Source: Mycoplasma tauri
Lineage (GTDB): Bacteria; Bacillota_I; Bacilli_A; Mycoplasmatales; Metamycoplasmataceae
Assembly (NCBI RefSeq): GCF_016925555.1
Contig: NZ_CP070479.1
Span: 434,001-498,000 of the forward strand
Length of the DNA stretch: 64,000 nucleotides
Direction: 5' to 3'
Shown here: positions 45,378 through 57,589 of the stretch, in pieces
Numbering within the stretch: position 1 is the first letter of the stretch
Layout of the letters: each line of letters begins with the position of its first letter
Made by a program: the position numbers and the translations under genes
The notes under the pieces: model-generated
Databases searched by the model: none
The model's input: only the letters and a program-made list of their open reading frames with translations
What the model was told of the DNA's origin: nothing

Positions 45378-47864
45378 ATGAAAAAAATAAGCAAAATTTA
45401 CTCACCACTAGAGTTCGAAAAGCAAATTTCACAGAAATGAATTAATAAAAAATTCTTTAGTAAGCATGATTTAAATAAAAAACCGTTTTCACTTTTACTT
45501 CCTCCACCAAATGTTACAGGAGTATTACATATTGGTCATGCACTTGATGAATTTATTCAAGATACAATAATCAGGTTCAAAAAACTTGAAGGTTATGATA
45601 CTTTCTATATTGCTGGAATGGACCATGCCGGAATTGCAACTCAAAGCAAAGTTGAAAATCATTTAATGAATACTAAAGGTTTAACAAAATATGACCTTGG
45701 TAGAGAAAAATTTCTTCAAATGGTTTGAGATTGAAAAGAAGAATATGCATCTAAGTTTAGAAAACAATGAGCACTTTTAGGTCTTGGACTTGATTATGAA
45801 CGTGAACGTTTTACCCTTGACAAAGGCTCAAATGAAGCTGTTAATAAAGCTTTTATAACTTTATACAATAAAAAACTTATTTATCGAGATACAAGAGCAA
45901 TAAATTGAGATCCAGTTTTAAAAACAGCTGTGTCAAATATTGAAGTTATTAATGAGCCCACTGAACAAATAATGTATTACATTAAATATAAACTTAAAGA
46001 CAGTGACAAATTCTTAACAATTGCAACCGTAAGACTTGAAACACTACTAAGTGATGTTGCAGTTGTTTATAATCCTGAAGATAGCAGATATAAGGATTTG
46101 AAAGGCAAAAAAGTAATTCATCCTTTAACTAATAAAGAGTTGCCAATTATAGCTGATTCTTATGTTGATCCAAAATTTGCTTCTGGATTAATGAAGTTGT
46201 CAGCACATGCTGAAGTTGATATAAATATTATTAAAAAACATAATTTAGAAATTAATGAAACTATTGACAAAGATGGTTTAATTAATTGTCCAAATAGTTT
46301 ATTTCATGGCCTAGATAGACTTGAAGCAAGAAGAAAAATTGCACAATATTTAGAGCAAAATAACTATTTAGTAAAGCAAGAAACAACGATTTCAAATGTT
46401 GGATATTCTGAACGTTCAAAAGCTCCAATTGAAATTTTAGTTATGCCACAATGATTTGTTAAAATGGATACTTTAGCACAGAAAGTTCTTAATGATTTGA
46501 ATTCCAAACAAGCTGTTAAATTTTATCCAAGACGCTTTATAAATACTTTAAGAAATTGAATGAAAAATATTCATGATTGAACTATAAGTCGTCAACTTTG
46601 ATGAGGACATAGAATACCTGCTTGATACAAAGATGATCAAATAAAAGTTCAAGTTAAGTGTCCAGGAGAAGGTTGGAAACAAGATAATGATGTTTTAGAC
46701 ACATGATTTAGTAGTGGGATTGCACCTTTTTCATTCCTGGGATGACCAAAAAGCCAAAAATTAGTTAAAAGATACTTTCCAACAGATTTATTAGTTACAG
46801 CTTATGACATAATATTTTTCTGAGTGGCTCGTATGTATTTCTTTGGACTCGAATTCATGAATAATAAACCATTTAAACACGTTTTAATTCATGGACTAGT
46901 TAGAGATGAACAAAATAGAAAAATGTCCAAATCTTTAAACAATGGAATTGAGCCAAGCGAAATAATTAATAAATATGGTTCTGATGCTTTAAGATTTTTC
47001 TTAGTTACTAATTCATCACCTGGTTTTGACACAAGATTTAGTTATGAAAAAGTAAAATCAGCATGAAATTTATGTAACAAGTTATGGAATATTGCAAGAT
47101 ACATAAATATGTTAGATGATGATAAAACAATAAGAAAAAGTCCTGCAGATTTATGGATTAACAACAAACTTAAAATGCTTCAAAACAAAATTAACAAAGC
47201 AATGAGTAAATATGAATTAACAATTATTGGGACAGATATTTCTAATTTTGTATTTAATGATTTTTCATCATGATATATAGAACTACTAAGGATTTTTCCT
47301 AGTAAAAAGCATGCGCTTGAAAACCTTAGAAAATTATTGTTAATATTACATCCTTTCACTCCATTTGTAACTGATTATTTATACAAATTAATTTATAAAA
47401 AAGAGCTTTTAGATCAACAATTCCCTATAATAAAATCATCAAGAAGTATAAAAATTAAAGATGTTGAAAACATTATTAAAGCTACAAAAATCATCAGGCG
47501 CTATCGTGAAGATAATAATTTAAGTAAAAAAGAAATTGTTAATTATTATTCTAATAATGACTCATCTATTTCTATATCAGCAATAAATAAATTAGCAAAT
47601 GCAGCATTTAAACAAAATTCAGATATTTTATTTTCTGATGGAAACTTTAAAATCTGAATTGAACAAAGCGATATTGCTAAAGAAAAAAAATCATCTGATT
47701 TAGCTTTAAAAATTCAAAATGTAAAATTTGAAATTAAAAGAGCTCAAGATATGCTTAATAACGAAAACTTCATTAAAAAAGCTCCAAAAGCAAAAATTGA
47801 ACTGGAAAAAAATAAACTTGAAAGCTTTTTAAAACAATTAAAAGAATATGAAAAGGAGGTTTAA
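45378..47864 (+). CDS. valS: Valine--tRNA ligase, editing site altered
   Basis: Charges tRNA-Val. 828 residues, class I. HIGH appears in [17 protein letters not shown] in [10 protein letters not shown], and the C-terminal coiled-coil arm is present (about 760-828). In the CP1 editing domain the usual TTRPET is TVRLET and the usual KITPAHDPND block is KLSAHAEVD, which is one residue shorter and loses the first Asp. So Thr-editing may be weakened. A GGGGG ribosome binding site precedes the ATG. The stop overlaps the folD ribosome binding site. A few Trp use TGG. Confidence 0.96.
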
Positions 47865-48722
47865 ATGATAATTTTAGACGGCGTTAAAATAGCAAAAGAA
47901 AGAACAGTTGAACTTATAGCAGAATTCGATGAGATTTCTAAAATTATTGGTAGAAAACCTATTTTATCAATTATTCAAGTTGGAGATGATCCTGCATCAT
48001 CGCTTTATATAAGAAATAAAATAAAAAAAGCTGAGCAATTGGGTGTTGAAGTTATTTTGCACAAATATGACAAAAATATTTCTCAAAATATGCTTTTAAA
48101 AAAATTAGATGATATTAATGAAAAAGCAGATGGAATAGTTGTTCAATTACCTCTTCCAGATCATATTTCTCCAAAAGTGATAATGAATGGGATAAGACTT
48201 GAAAAAGACGTAGATGGACTATGTGAAAAAAGCACTTTTAGTTTCTATAATGATAAATATGAAGATTTATCATTTACTCCAGCAACTGCAGCAGCTATTA
48301 TGGATATCATAAACTACTATAAATTAGACCTAAACGGAAAGAAAGTTGCTGTTATTGGAAGAAGTTATTTAGTAGGGAAACCTGCCGCTTTCCTAATTAA
48401 AAAACTGGGGGCAAATGTATCAACATACAATAGAAACACAGGAATTAAAGGAATCGAATCTGCTGATTTAGTTGTTTCTGCTGCAGGTCATCCTAATTTA
48501 GTAAAAAATTCAAACGTTAAAGAGGGCGCTTGATTAATAGATGCTGGAATATCACTAGTAGAAAAAGACGGTGGAAAAGTTTTTGTTGGTGATGCAAACT
48601 TTAATGGTGATTATTCTAAATTATCTGGTTACACACCGGTTCCTGGTGGTGTAGGATCATTAACTGTTATTTGGCTTTTTAAAAATTTAGCCAAAGCTAT
48701 AAAACATGAATATCAAATTTAA
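47865..48722 (+). CDS. folD: Methylenetetrahydrofolate dehydrogenase/cyclohydrolase
   Basis: Bifunctional one-carbon enzyme, 285 residues. YIRNKIKKAEQLGV carries the catalytic Tyr and Lys (about residue 46), KDVDGL the active-site Asp, GRSYLVGKP the NADP-binding Rossmann loop, and PVPGGVGSLTV the C-terminal signature (usual PGGVGPMT). One in-frame TGA Trp in GAWLIDAGIS. It directly follows valS (no gap), an operon pair. Confidence 0.96.
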
Positions 48723-48791
48723 ATGTTAAAAATTCTAAAAAAAAAAAAGTGATTTTTTCAGAGTTTCTCTCATATAAAATTTTAGGTTATT

Positions 48792-48827
48792 AAAAAGTTT
48801 ATAATTTTATGTTATAGACTTTTTTTA
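48792..48827 (+). terminator. Terminator after folD
   Basis: AAAAAGTTTATAA with TTATAGACTTTTT (one G-T wobble, 48792-48804 and 48812-48824) plus T-run. A 12-base A tract lies upstream at 48737-48748. Confidence 0.75.
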
Positions 48828-48846
48828 TTATAGGAGGTGTATAACA

Positions 48847-50835
48847 ATGAAAAAAACTAATAAAATTTTAAATTCATACTTTATTGTTCCGCTTGCAACA
48901 TTTCCAATAATTTTAACCGCTTGTGGTAACAACAACAAAAATCAAAATGAAAACAATATTACAAAAGCTCAAAATTCAATAAATGAATTAGAAAAAATTG
49001 TAAATGAAAACAGAAACTCAATATTTTTGTCAGATATTGACATACAAAAATATGATGAATGGATCAAAAATAATAAGAAAAATTTAAACGAATCGAATGC
49101 AAAATTAATAGAAGAAACTTCAATCAAATTTATAAATGAAACTAAATCTAAAAAAGAATCCACATTTAAAAAACCAAGTGATGAAATTTTACAATTAGCT
49201 AAAAATAAATTGAAGTTTAGCTATCCAAATATATCTGAAACTAAATTAAAAGATGCTGATGAACAAAAAATAGAATACATTTTGCCTAATGATTTTGAAT
49301 TTTCTACTATTAAATTTTCTAAGAATGAAGAAACACAAGACATAACAATTATTTATAAACTCAAAATGAAAAACTCTGAAATTGAACATAGTAAAAACCA
49401 ATTTTTTGAATTAAAAGGTTGAGCAAAATCAGATGAACAAATTGAAAAAGAAAAAGAGTTACAAAATCAATTAGAAAAAAATCTAGATTTATTAAAAGTT
49501 AGATTTTTAAACGAAAAAGCCTATAAAAATGTACTTGAAACAAATTCAATTAATAACTATGAAAACAAACCTAATTTTGTTGTATTTGGATATGAAGAAG
49601 ATGTTTATATCTATAAATTAAATGATTTAGTCAAAAAAGGCGAAAATGACTATACAATAAAAGTTAAATTATCATTAAAATCAAACGACAAAATTTTTAA
49701 AGAAAAAATAGTTGAAATAGATAAAGAAAAATATGGCAAAAAAGATCAAATAAATCCACATGCATTATCAAAAGAAGAACAAATTAAATTCCTAGAATCT
49801 GAAATTGATAAATTAGAAATTTATCCAATGTATTCAAGAGATAAAACATTTTTAGAAAGAAAACAATATGATAAATTAACTGATAAATCATATTGAAAAT
49901 CTTCAATTAATCATCAACTTAATTATGAATTTTCAGAAATAAAAGATGAAAATGATTCTAAAAAAATAACTGTTAAAGTTTCATTTGCAGATTTTGAAAA
50001 TAGCCCATCATTTGCAAAAGAAATTAATATAAACTTGAACAAATTAGGTATTGAAGAACTAAATAAAATTAAAAAAGAAAAAGGACAAGCTCCTGTTGAA
50101 GATCAATATGCTCCAGAAGCAACTATTCAAAATAATTCAGAATTTGAAAAAATCAATCTAGAAGGCTTTAAAGATACTGATGAGGATGAAAAAATAACAA
50201 GCAATGCTAGTTATGCTGATTTACATAGAAAGCAACTTAATAGTTTAAAAAAAGCTAAATTTTATATCTTAAATGAAGATGTAAAAAATAAAATTCTTAA
50301 AGATCAAAACAGCTTTCTAGTTGGGCAGCATTTTGTTTATGACAATGAAAAATTTAAAACTAAATCTGAAATATTCTTTTATACCAAATCAACTTCATTT
50401 TCAAATTTACAAAATGTGTTTATTTTTTCAAAACCACTTATTGAAAATAATAAAATTAAATCAATAAAAGTAACATATGGAAGTCTTACAGAAATTCAAA
50501 ATAAAGATTATAGTAATTTAAGTTCAACAAGAGTTGAATTGCTTGATGAATTTGGCGAAACAGAACTCAAAAGACTTGAATTAACAAAAGAAATTGAAAT
50601 TAAAAAAATTCATGAAGACCCTACATATAATGGACAATACACAGAACATGATTTTGATGTAAACAAGTTGGTTTATAAAGAAGATATTCCAGAAGGATTT
50701 ACAATAGTCAAACCTATCGAAAAACCAAAAGCTTCTGAAAAATCAGGTAAGAAAACACTCACCGTTTCAACTTATTATCAAAAAAATGGAATTAAATCAT
50801 ACTCATTTAAAACTAAATTTCCATTAAACAATTAA
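48847..50835 (+). CDS. Large surface lipoprotein
   Basis: A 662-residue lipoprotein. GGAGG lies 9 bases before the ATG. Lipobox IILTAC (Cys about residue 27). The mature protein is Lys/Asn/Glu-rich. Several similar blocks of about 90 residues appear: a helical start, then strands ending in VKVSLK- or VKVSFAD-like patterns (about 115-190, 200-300, 300-395), suggesting a string of related domains. The last 130 residues are beta-rich. No family recognised. It stands alone between folD and pta terminators. Confidence 0.85.
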
Positions 50836-50857
50836 TATTAATAGTTTCTGCTAACAC

Positions 50858-50891
50858 AAAAACACACGAATATTATTTTTTTGTGTGTTTT
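50858..50891 (+). terminator. Terminator after large lipoprotein
   Basis: AAAACACAC with GTGTGTTTT (50859-50867 and 50883-50891). Confidence 0.75.
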
Positions 50892-51011
50892 ATTTACTTT
50901 TTAAAAAATCTAAATGTGTTTAAGTCTTTTGAAAATAAGTTCTTTTTTATATAATTAAAAAATACATTTAAGAATTTAATTTAAATTAAATTATTAATTA
51001 AAGGAGAAGAT

Positions 51012-51968
51012 ATGAGTTTTCAAAGTAAATTAGAAAAATTGGTAAATGAATTACCTAAAACAAGAATTTTGCTAATTGATGGTGATGACAAAAGGGCTAT
51101 TGAAGCTGCAAAAGATTTAAAAAAATATACAAATTTAGAAGTAACACTCCTAGTTGAAAACAATGATACTAAAGTTGACGGAATAAACGTATTAAACATG
51201 TTCGCAGATGAGACAAAAATTGAAGAATATGCCAATAAATATGTTGAATTAAGAAAAGGAAAAGACGATATTGAAACAGCTAGAAAATTGTTAAAAACAA
51301 GACCTTTTTATGCTATGTTAATGCTTCAAAGTAATGAAATTGATGGTGTTGTTGGTGGATTAAATTATTCAACAGCTGACATTTTAAGAGCTGCTTTTAA
51401 AGCTGTTGGACCTAGAAAAGGCGTTAAAACAATTTCATCAGTTATGATTATGCATAAAGAAGATAATCTATACTTTTTCACAGATATTTCTGTTAATCCA
51501 GAACCAGATACAAATGCATTAGTTGATATTTCTAAAAATGCTGTAAGTTTTGCAAAAACATTCAAAATTGATGAAAAAGTTGCATTTTTAAGCTTTTCAA
51601 CAAGTGGTTCTGCAAAAACAGATAAAACAACTATGGTTGCAGAAGCAACAAAAATATATAACGAAACCACCAAGGGAACTCCAGCTATTGGTGAAGTACA
51701 ATTTGACACAGCTATTGATGATTCAGTTAGAGCAAGCAAATACAAGGGCGAAGCATACAAAGGTGAAAGCAACATATTTGTATTTCCAAACTTAGAATCA
51801 GGTAACATAGGTTACAAAATTGCCCAAAGATTAGGTGGATATGGAGCAATAGGTCCAATTATTACAGGTGTAAACAAACCAGTAAATGACCTATCAAGAG
51901 GTAGTTTTAAAGAAGATGTAGTTAATACAGTTTTAATAACTGCAATTCAAGCAAATGATAAGGAGTAA
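51012..51968 (+). CDS. pta: Phosphate acetyltransferase
   Basis: Converts acetyl-CoA and phosphate to acetyl-phosphate. 318 residues, the short form without the N-terminal regulatory domain. MSFQSKLEKLV start after AAGGAG; GVVGGLNYSTADILRAAFKAVG and FLSFSTSGSAK near the CoA site, ending GPIITGVNKPVNDLSRG. First gene of the acetate-forming operon pta-ackA. Confidence 0.95.
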   Translation: MSFQSKLEKLVNELPKTRILLIDGDDKRAIEAAKDLKKYTNLEVTLLVENNDTKVDGINVLNMFADETKIEEYANKYVELRKGKDDIETARKLLKTRPFYAMLMLQSNEIDGVVGGLNYSTADILRAAFKAVGPRKGVKTISSVMIMHKEDNLYFFTDISVNPEPDTNALVDISKNAVSFAKTFKIDEKVAFLSFSTSGSAKTDKTTMVAEATKIYNETTKGTPAIGEVQFDTAIDDSVRASKYKGEAYKGESNIFVFPNLESGNIGYKIAQRLGGYGAIGPIITGVNKPVNDLSRGSFKEDVVNTVLITAIQANDKE

Positions 51969-51969
51969 T

Positions 51970-53166
51970 ATGAATAGTAAAATTTTAGTTATTAATGCAG
52001 GTAGTAGTTCAATCAAACTTCAACTACTTGACAAAAAAGAATTAAATGTTATAGCAAGTGGTCTTGCTGAAAGAATAACAGTTCCTGGTGACGGAAACAT
52101 TACAATCAAGTACAATGGGCAAAAAATTGAAAAAGTTGTGCCAATGAAAGATCACAAAATTGCTGTTGAACATATTTTAAATATGTTAACTGAAAACAAA
52201 ATTATTAATGATCCTAAGGAAATTGAACTTATTGGTTTTAGAGTTGTTCATGGTGGCTCATACATTACCGAATCAGTTAAGTTAGGACAAAAAGAAATTG
52301 ATATTATTGAGAAATGTAAAATGTATGCTCCATTACACAATCCAGGAGCGCTTCAAGCAATTAAAGCATTTTTAAATGTTATGCCTCATGCTAAAATGTC
52401 AGCTGATTTTGATACAGCTTTTCACACAAGCATTCCTGCAGTGAACTCAACTTACCCAATTCCTTATGAAATAAGTGAAAAATATGAAATTAAAAGATAT
52501 GGTGCTCATGGAATTAGCCATGAGTTCATAACATTAAAAGCACAAGAACTATTAGGCAAAGATAGTGTTAACATTCTAAGTTTACACATTGGTAATGGTG
52601 CTTCAATTTGTGCTATTAAAGACAATAAATCAATAGATACATCTATGGGTCTAACACCTTTAGCTGGTATTATGATGGGCTCAAGATCAGGTGACATAGA
52701 TCCTTCTATTCACGAATTTGTAATGCAAAAAGAAAATTTATCAATAATTCAATTTACAGATATGCTTAATAAAAAATCTGGTATGTTAGGTGTTTCTGGA
52801 ATTTCAAGCGATTTAAGAGATATTTTAGCAGCTATTGAAAAAGGCGATGAAAGAGCTAAATTTGCTTTTGATTTATACTGCCAAAGAATTATTGATACAA
52901 CAGCATCTTATGCAAACAAAGTAGGAAAAATTGATGCTATTATCTTCACAGCTGGAGTTGGCGAAAATACACCTCAATTACGTTCACAAGTTATTAAAAA
53001 CTTAAATTTTGCAAACATAGAAATTGATGAAGAACTAAATAATAAACCATACGATAGTTATGTTGAGCTTTCAACTAAAAATTCCGATGTTAAAGTTTTT
53101 GCAGTTAGAACAAATGAAGAATTGTTAATTGCTAAACATGCATTAAAACTATACGAAAATGAATAA
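51970..53166 (+). CDS. ackA: Acetate kinase
   Basis: Makes ATP and acetate from acetyl-phosphate, the main substrate-level ATP step after pyruvate. 398 residues. The start ATG at 51970 is fixed by AAGGAG overlapping the pta stop. Motifs: VINAGSSSIKLQL (phosphate 1), FDTAFHTSIP with the catalytic Asp, YGAHGISHEF, LHIGNGASICAI and FTAGVGENTPQLR. Overlaps coaD by 8 bases. Confidence 0.97.
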   Translation: MNSKILVINAGSSSIKLQLLDKKELNVIASGLAERITVPGDGNITIKYNGQKIEKVVPMKDHKIAVEHILNMLTENKIINDPKEIELIGFRVVHGGSYITESVKLGQKEIDIIEKCKMYAPLHNPGALQAIKAFLNVMPHAKMSADFDTAFHTSIPAVNSTYPIPYEISEKYEIKRYGAHGISHEFITLKAQELLGKDSVNILSLHIGNGASICAIKDNKSIDTSMGLTPLAGIMMGSRSGDIDPSIHEFVMQKENLSIIQFTDMLNKKSGMLGVSGISSDLRDILAAIEKGDERAKFAFDLYCQRIIDTTASYANKVGKIDAIIFTAGVGENTPQLRSQVIKNLNFANIEIDEELNNKPYDSYVELSTKNSDVKVFAVRTNEELLIAKHALKLYENE

Positions 53167-53596
53167 TAACACTAAAGCTGCTATTTATCCCGGTTCATTT
53201 GACCCTCTTCACGAAGGTCATATAGCCATTATCGAGAAAGCTCTAAAATTATTCGACAAGATTTATATAGTTGTTTCAATAAATCCTGATAAAAATAATC
53301 TTAAAAACATAGAAGCTAGATATTTAGAAGCAAAAAATAAACTAAGCAATCTTTCTTCTGTTGAAGTTATTTTAAATAAAGATGATTTTATAGCTAATAT
53401 AGCTCGTAAATTGAATGTTAATTTTATTCTTAGATCAGCAAGAAATAATGATGATTATAATTATGAATTAATTCTTGCGGCTGCACACCATAGTCTTAAC
53501 AATGATTTAGAAACAATTCTAATCATTCCAGATTATGAAATGATTGAATATTCATCAACGCTTGTAAGACATAAGGAAAAATTAGGTAAAAAATAA
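53159..53596 (+). CDS. coaD: Pantetheine-phosphate adenylyltransferase-like protein
   Basis: Adds AMP to 4'-phosphopantetheine in CoA synthesis. 145 residues. The nucleotidyltransferase motif is AIYPGSFDPLHEGH (T/HxGH) and the second motif YSSTLVRH corresponds to ISSTxxR. LRSARN resembles the family's ligand-binding Arg segment. Its overlap with ackA and coupling to engB suggest expression as one transcript with CoA-dependent Pta, a sensible link. Confidence 0.9.
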   Translation: MNNNTKAAIYPGSFDPLHEGHIAIIEKALKLFDKIYIVVSINPDKNNLKNIEARYLEAKNKLSNLSSVEVILNKDDFIANIARKLNVNFILRSARNNDDYNYELILAAAHHSLNNDLETILIIPDYEMIEYSSTLVRHKEKLGKK

Positions 53597-54174
53597 TGTG
53601 AAAATTTATAAAATCGGCTTTTGAAAGCGATACCTGATTAGATTGCAAAAACAAAAAACAAATTTGTTTTTGAGGTAGATCAAATGTTGGTAAAAGTTCA
53701 TTATTAAATTCACTTGTTAAACAAAAAATTTCTTTTGTTTCAAAACAACCCGGAAGAACACAATTAATAAATTATTTCAGCAATGACTTTTTCTATATAG
53801 TTGATTTACCTGGATATGGATATGCTCAAATGTCAAAAGAAAATATAAAAAAAATGAATGATGCTATTGCTGATTTCTTGTCTAATGATATACATGAAAA
53901 AATTGTTTTCCTACTAATAGATTCTAGAACAGGAATAACTAAAATTGATGCAGAAAAAATTAATTTTTTAAGAAGTATAAATTTACCAATTCATCTTATT
54001 TATACAAAAATTGATAAAATCAATCAAAAAGGTAAATCACAATTAATAAAACATTACAATGAGTTAACAAATTCTAAAATTCTTCCTAATAATTCGCAAA
54101 TATTTCTAGCTTCAAGCCTAAAAAACATTGGGATTGATGATATTATAGAATTCATTAATAGTCAAGAATATTAA
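53596..54174 (+). CDS. engB: Ribosome biogenesis GTP-binding protein EngB/YsxC
   Basis: GTPase for large ribosomal subunit assembly. 192 residues. Walker A GRSNVGKSSLLN, G2 SKQPGRTQLIN, switch II DLPGYGYA, and base-recognition YTKID. The third codon-level feature is two TGA Trp near the start. Its start overlaps the coaD stop (TAATG). Last gene of pta-ackA-coaD-engB. Confidence 0.96.
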
Positions 54175-54219
54175 ACTCTTAAAAATCATTAATAAAGGTC
54201 TTATATAAAAAGGATACAT

Positions 54220-55815
54220 ATGAAAAAAAGTAATAAAGGCTTAATTATTTCATCAGTTTTTTTAGCTTCATCAGTTGTGGCGACAGTAGCTTCAGCTGCA
54301 GTTTTTATTAGTGTTAAGAAAAAGTTAAATAATCCTATTGATTTAGCAATTGAAAATATCAAAAATTTTCAACTTAAAATTAAGCCTAATGATATAGAAA
54401 ATAAAGATGGATTTACAAGGGAAATCTATAATCCAGAATTGCCAAATGCATACAAAACAAGTGAACATTATGCAAGTGAATACACATATATTTCATTTTA
54501 TGGATTCAAAAGTGGTGACACAGAACCTACACTAAAAAAAGACATAAATTATTGACCAAGCATTGAAGAAAATGACAAAAACAAAAATAAAACTCCATTT
54601 ATATTGTTTGACAAGAATTTTTTAACAGAAAACAAAAATAAATATAACATTTACTATCATTCTTATGCTAATGATTTTACTGGAACACTTTATCTTAGAG
54701 TATATTTGGAAGAGAAAAATGACACTAATAAAGATGCTAAAAAATATAAGCCAAATTTAAAATTTGTTGACTATAAAATAGATGGTTTCAAAAAAATAGA
54801 ATTGAACCAAGATGGCAAAATAGATAATAAAATTGAAGAAGAATTAATAAAAATTTATGCACGTGAAAAACATAATTTTAGAACAAATTATACAGTTAGA
54901 AATAAGTTTATTAAAAACGAAATAAATTCACTTGATGCAATAATGGATTTAAAAAATAATGACATATCAAAAATCCCAACTTCCGGAAATAAAAATAGTG
55001 AAAAAATTAAGGAATCTCACTCAAAATTTAATTCATATTTCTTTAAATCTAATATAAGCCATAAAGATGGACAATTAAAATTTGAAATTGATATTGATAG
55101 ACCTATTTGGATTGAAAAGAAAGATAATCCAGAAGAATATACTATCAACTATTATTTAAAAGTGTACATTCCTAATGCTCAATATTCTGATGACCAAAAT
55201 GATGAAGGAAAAAATTTAAATAGTATCCGTGAGTTAAAAATAGATAGGCTAATCAAAACATCATACAATTCAAGACTATCTAAAATGGCTCTATTGTCAA
55301 AAAACATAGAAATTGATACTTTTAATAATGATGGTTCTATCAAAAAAGAAGAACTTTTACCATCTAAATTAGAATACATAAGTAATGGCTATAATGCTTC
55401 AAAAAAATATAAAAATGTTTCAAATGGTTATGTCGATAGTTTAAATCTTGACATTAAAAAAATAGGCGAAAATACTTCTGAAGAGGAAAAAAATATCCTT
55501 CTAGAAACTGAAAAAGCTTTCATAAATCAAAATGAAGGTTATAAATTAGCATATGCAACAGTTAATGATTTTTCTATATTAAAAGAAATTAAATTTAAAT
55601 CATCAGATGGCACAATTATTGATTTTGAATCATATTTTAAAGACAAATCAAATAAAGAATTAATTAGTAAATATAGTAGAACTCCTTTTGTAAAAATTGA
55701 TGATAAAAATGGTAAAGCATATATTGCCTATAAAATATACCATAAAGATAATCCGGGCAATGAAAGCAGTTTTGTATGAATTTATGAACTTAGTGGGCTT
55801 AAAAAACAGCAATAA
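54220..55815 (+). CDS. Signal-anchored surface protein, unknown
   Basis: 531 residues. A hydrophobic N-terminal helix (about 8-31) ending VFISVKKK without a lipobox Cys, so an uncleaved anchor or Sec signal peptide. The outer part is Lys/Asn/Asp-rich with many beta strands. Two repeats of a strand-turn pattern with KVYIPNAQYSD- and LRVYLEEKN-like segments suggest a duplicated domain. No recognised family. Closed by a GAAA-loop terminator. Confidence 0.78.
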
Positions 55816-55820
55816 GCATT

Positions 55821-55848
55821 AAAGAAGAAGCGAAAGCTTCTTTTTTTG
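55821..55848 (+). terminator. Terminator with GAAA tetraloop
   Basis: AAAGAAGAAGC-GAAA-GCTTCTTTTTTT: a stem of at least 8 bp with T-run, 5 bases after the stop. The remaining gap to 56094 is an AT-rich pyk leader without a gene. Confidence 0.9.
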
Positions 55849-56094
55849 TTTAAATATTCATATGAATAAAAATAACTTAATTTATGAAAAAATTTGTTTC
55901 CTAAAAATACTGTAAATAAGGTCTATATAGAAAATGAATATATAAAAAAATATAAATTATTTCCATTTTTATAGCTTTTCTATAGAATAAATGAAATTAT
56001 TGATTTTTTAATGTTGTATTATATTATTATAAAAATAAAATTCAACTAGACAAAATAGATTAATTTCCTTGAGTTAATCATAAAAGGAGAAAAA

Positions 56095-57531
56095 ATGAAT
56101 TTAACAAACAAAAGAAGCAAATTAGTTGTAACTATAGGGCCATCTACTGACAACTATAACACTCTTCGTTCATTAATTGAAGCTGGTGCTACATGTGTTA
56201 GAACAAACTTTAGTCATGGAACTCATGAGGAACATTTAAAAAAATTCAATATTGCTAAACAGATATCAAAAGATATGCATCTTCCAATTTCACTAATGCT
56301 TGATACAAAAGGGCCTGAAATTAGAGTAGGAAAAATGAAAGATGGCATTCAAACCATTCCATCCAATCATATTTTCAAAATTCATACTACAGAAGAAATG
56401 TACAAAAATTTTGAAGGAACATGCGATGAAGTGACTGTTTCATATGACATGTCAAAAGATCTTAGAGTAGACAATATAATTCTTTTTGACGATGGTAAAT
56501 TAACTGCTTTAGTTACTGAAGTAGGTGAAGGATATATACTAGCTAAAACACTTAATACCCATAAACTTAAAACAAATAAGAGAATTAATTTGCCTGGTGT
56601 GGATTTTTCACTACCATTTTTATCTCAAAAGGATGTTGATGATATTAAATTCGGCATTGAGCAAGGTATTAATTACATTGCAGCATCATTTGTTAATTCA
56701 GCACAAAATGTGAATGAATTAAGAAGATTATTAAAAGAAAATAATGCATCACACATTCAAATTATTTCAAAAATTGAAAGTGATTTAGGTGTTAAAAATA
56801 TTAATGAAATTATTGATGCTTCAGATGGAATAATGGTTGCTCGTGGAGACTTAGGACTTGAAATTCCATACTATGATGTCCCATATTTTGAAAAAATGAT
56901 GATTCGTAAATGTCGTGAGGCTGGAAAACCTGTTATTGTTGCAACGCAAATGCTTGATTCTATGGAATCAAATCCTCATCCAACTAGAGCTGAAGTTACT
57001 GATGTTTATTATGCTACTGAATTAGGCGCTGATGCAACAATGCTATCAGGAGAAACAGCATCTGGTTCATATCCATTAGAAGCTGTTTTAACAATGTCAA
57101 ACATTACCAGGAGAGCTGAATTAGAATTCTATGATAAAAATTATTATGATTCTCATCTTGAAGAAGTTCGTAGACGTTCAAATTTAGCTAAAAACAAACG
57201 TGCTAGAATAGCTTATGATGTTGCTAATAGAACAAGATATGGAGAGTATAAATTTGCAGTTGTTTTATCAAGAACTGGTAAATTACTTAAGGAAGTTGCT
57301 AAATTTAGGCCAAATACAATAATTATTGGTATTGTGGAAGATGAAAGAGTAATTCCTGAATTTGGTGTAACTTCAAGTGTATGAGTTTCACTAGATTCTA
57401 AAAAATACTTTAGCTTAATAAAAGAAGATAAATCAAAAGCAATAGAAATTCTTGAGCCATATGGTGTTGAAAAAGGCGACATGATACTTGTAGTTGAAAA
57501 TGAAAGTTTAGTTGAAAAGAAAGTTAAATAA
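56095..57531 (+). CDS. pyk: Pyruvate kinase
   Basis: Last ATP-yielding step of glycolysis. 478 residues. Motifs: KLVVTIGPSTDN, TRTNFSHG (seen as VRTNFSHG), LDTKGPEIRVG, IISKIES (catalytic Lys), GIMVARGDLGLEIP and VIVATQMLDSMESNPHPTRAEVTDV. Normal length. AAGGAG lies 6 bases upstream. Stands alone with its own promoter. With pta and ackA it shows glycolysis to acetate. Confidence 0.97.
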
Positions 57532-57589
57532 TTAATTAAAAACAAATGTAGTTTTTTTAAAAAATATTTGTTAGTAAATAATTCTAGTG

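Noticed and set aside
51365-51808. 147-codon frame antisense to pta
   Set aside because: Opposite a well-conserved gene; composition explained by the sense strand.
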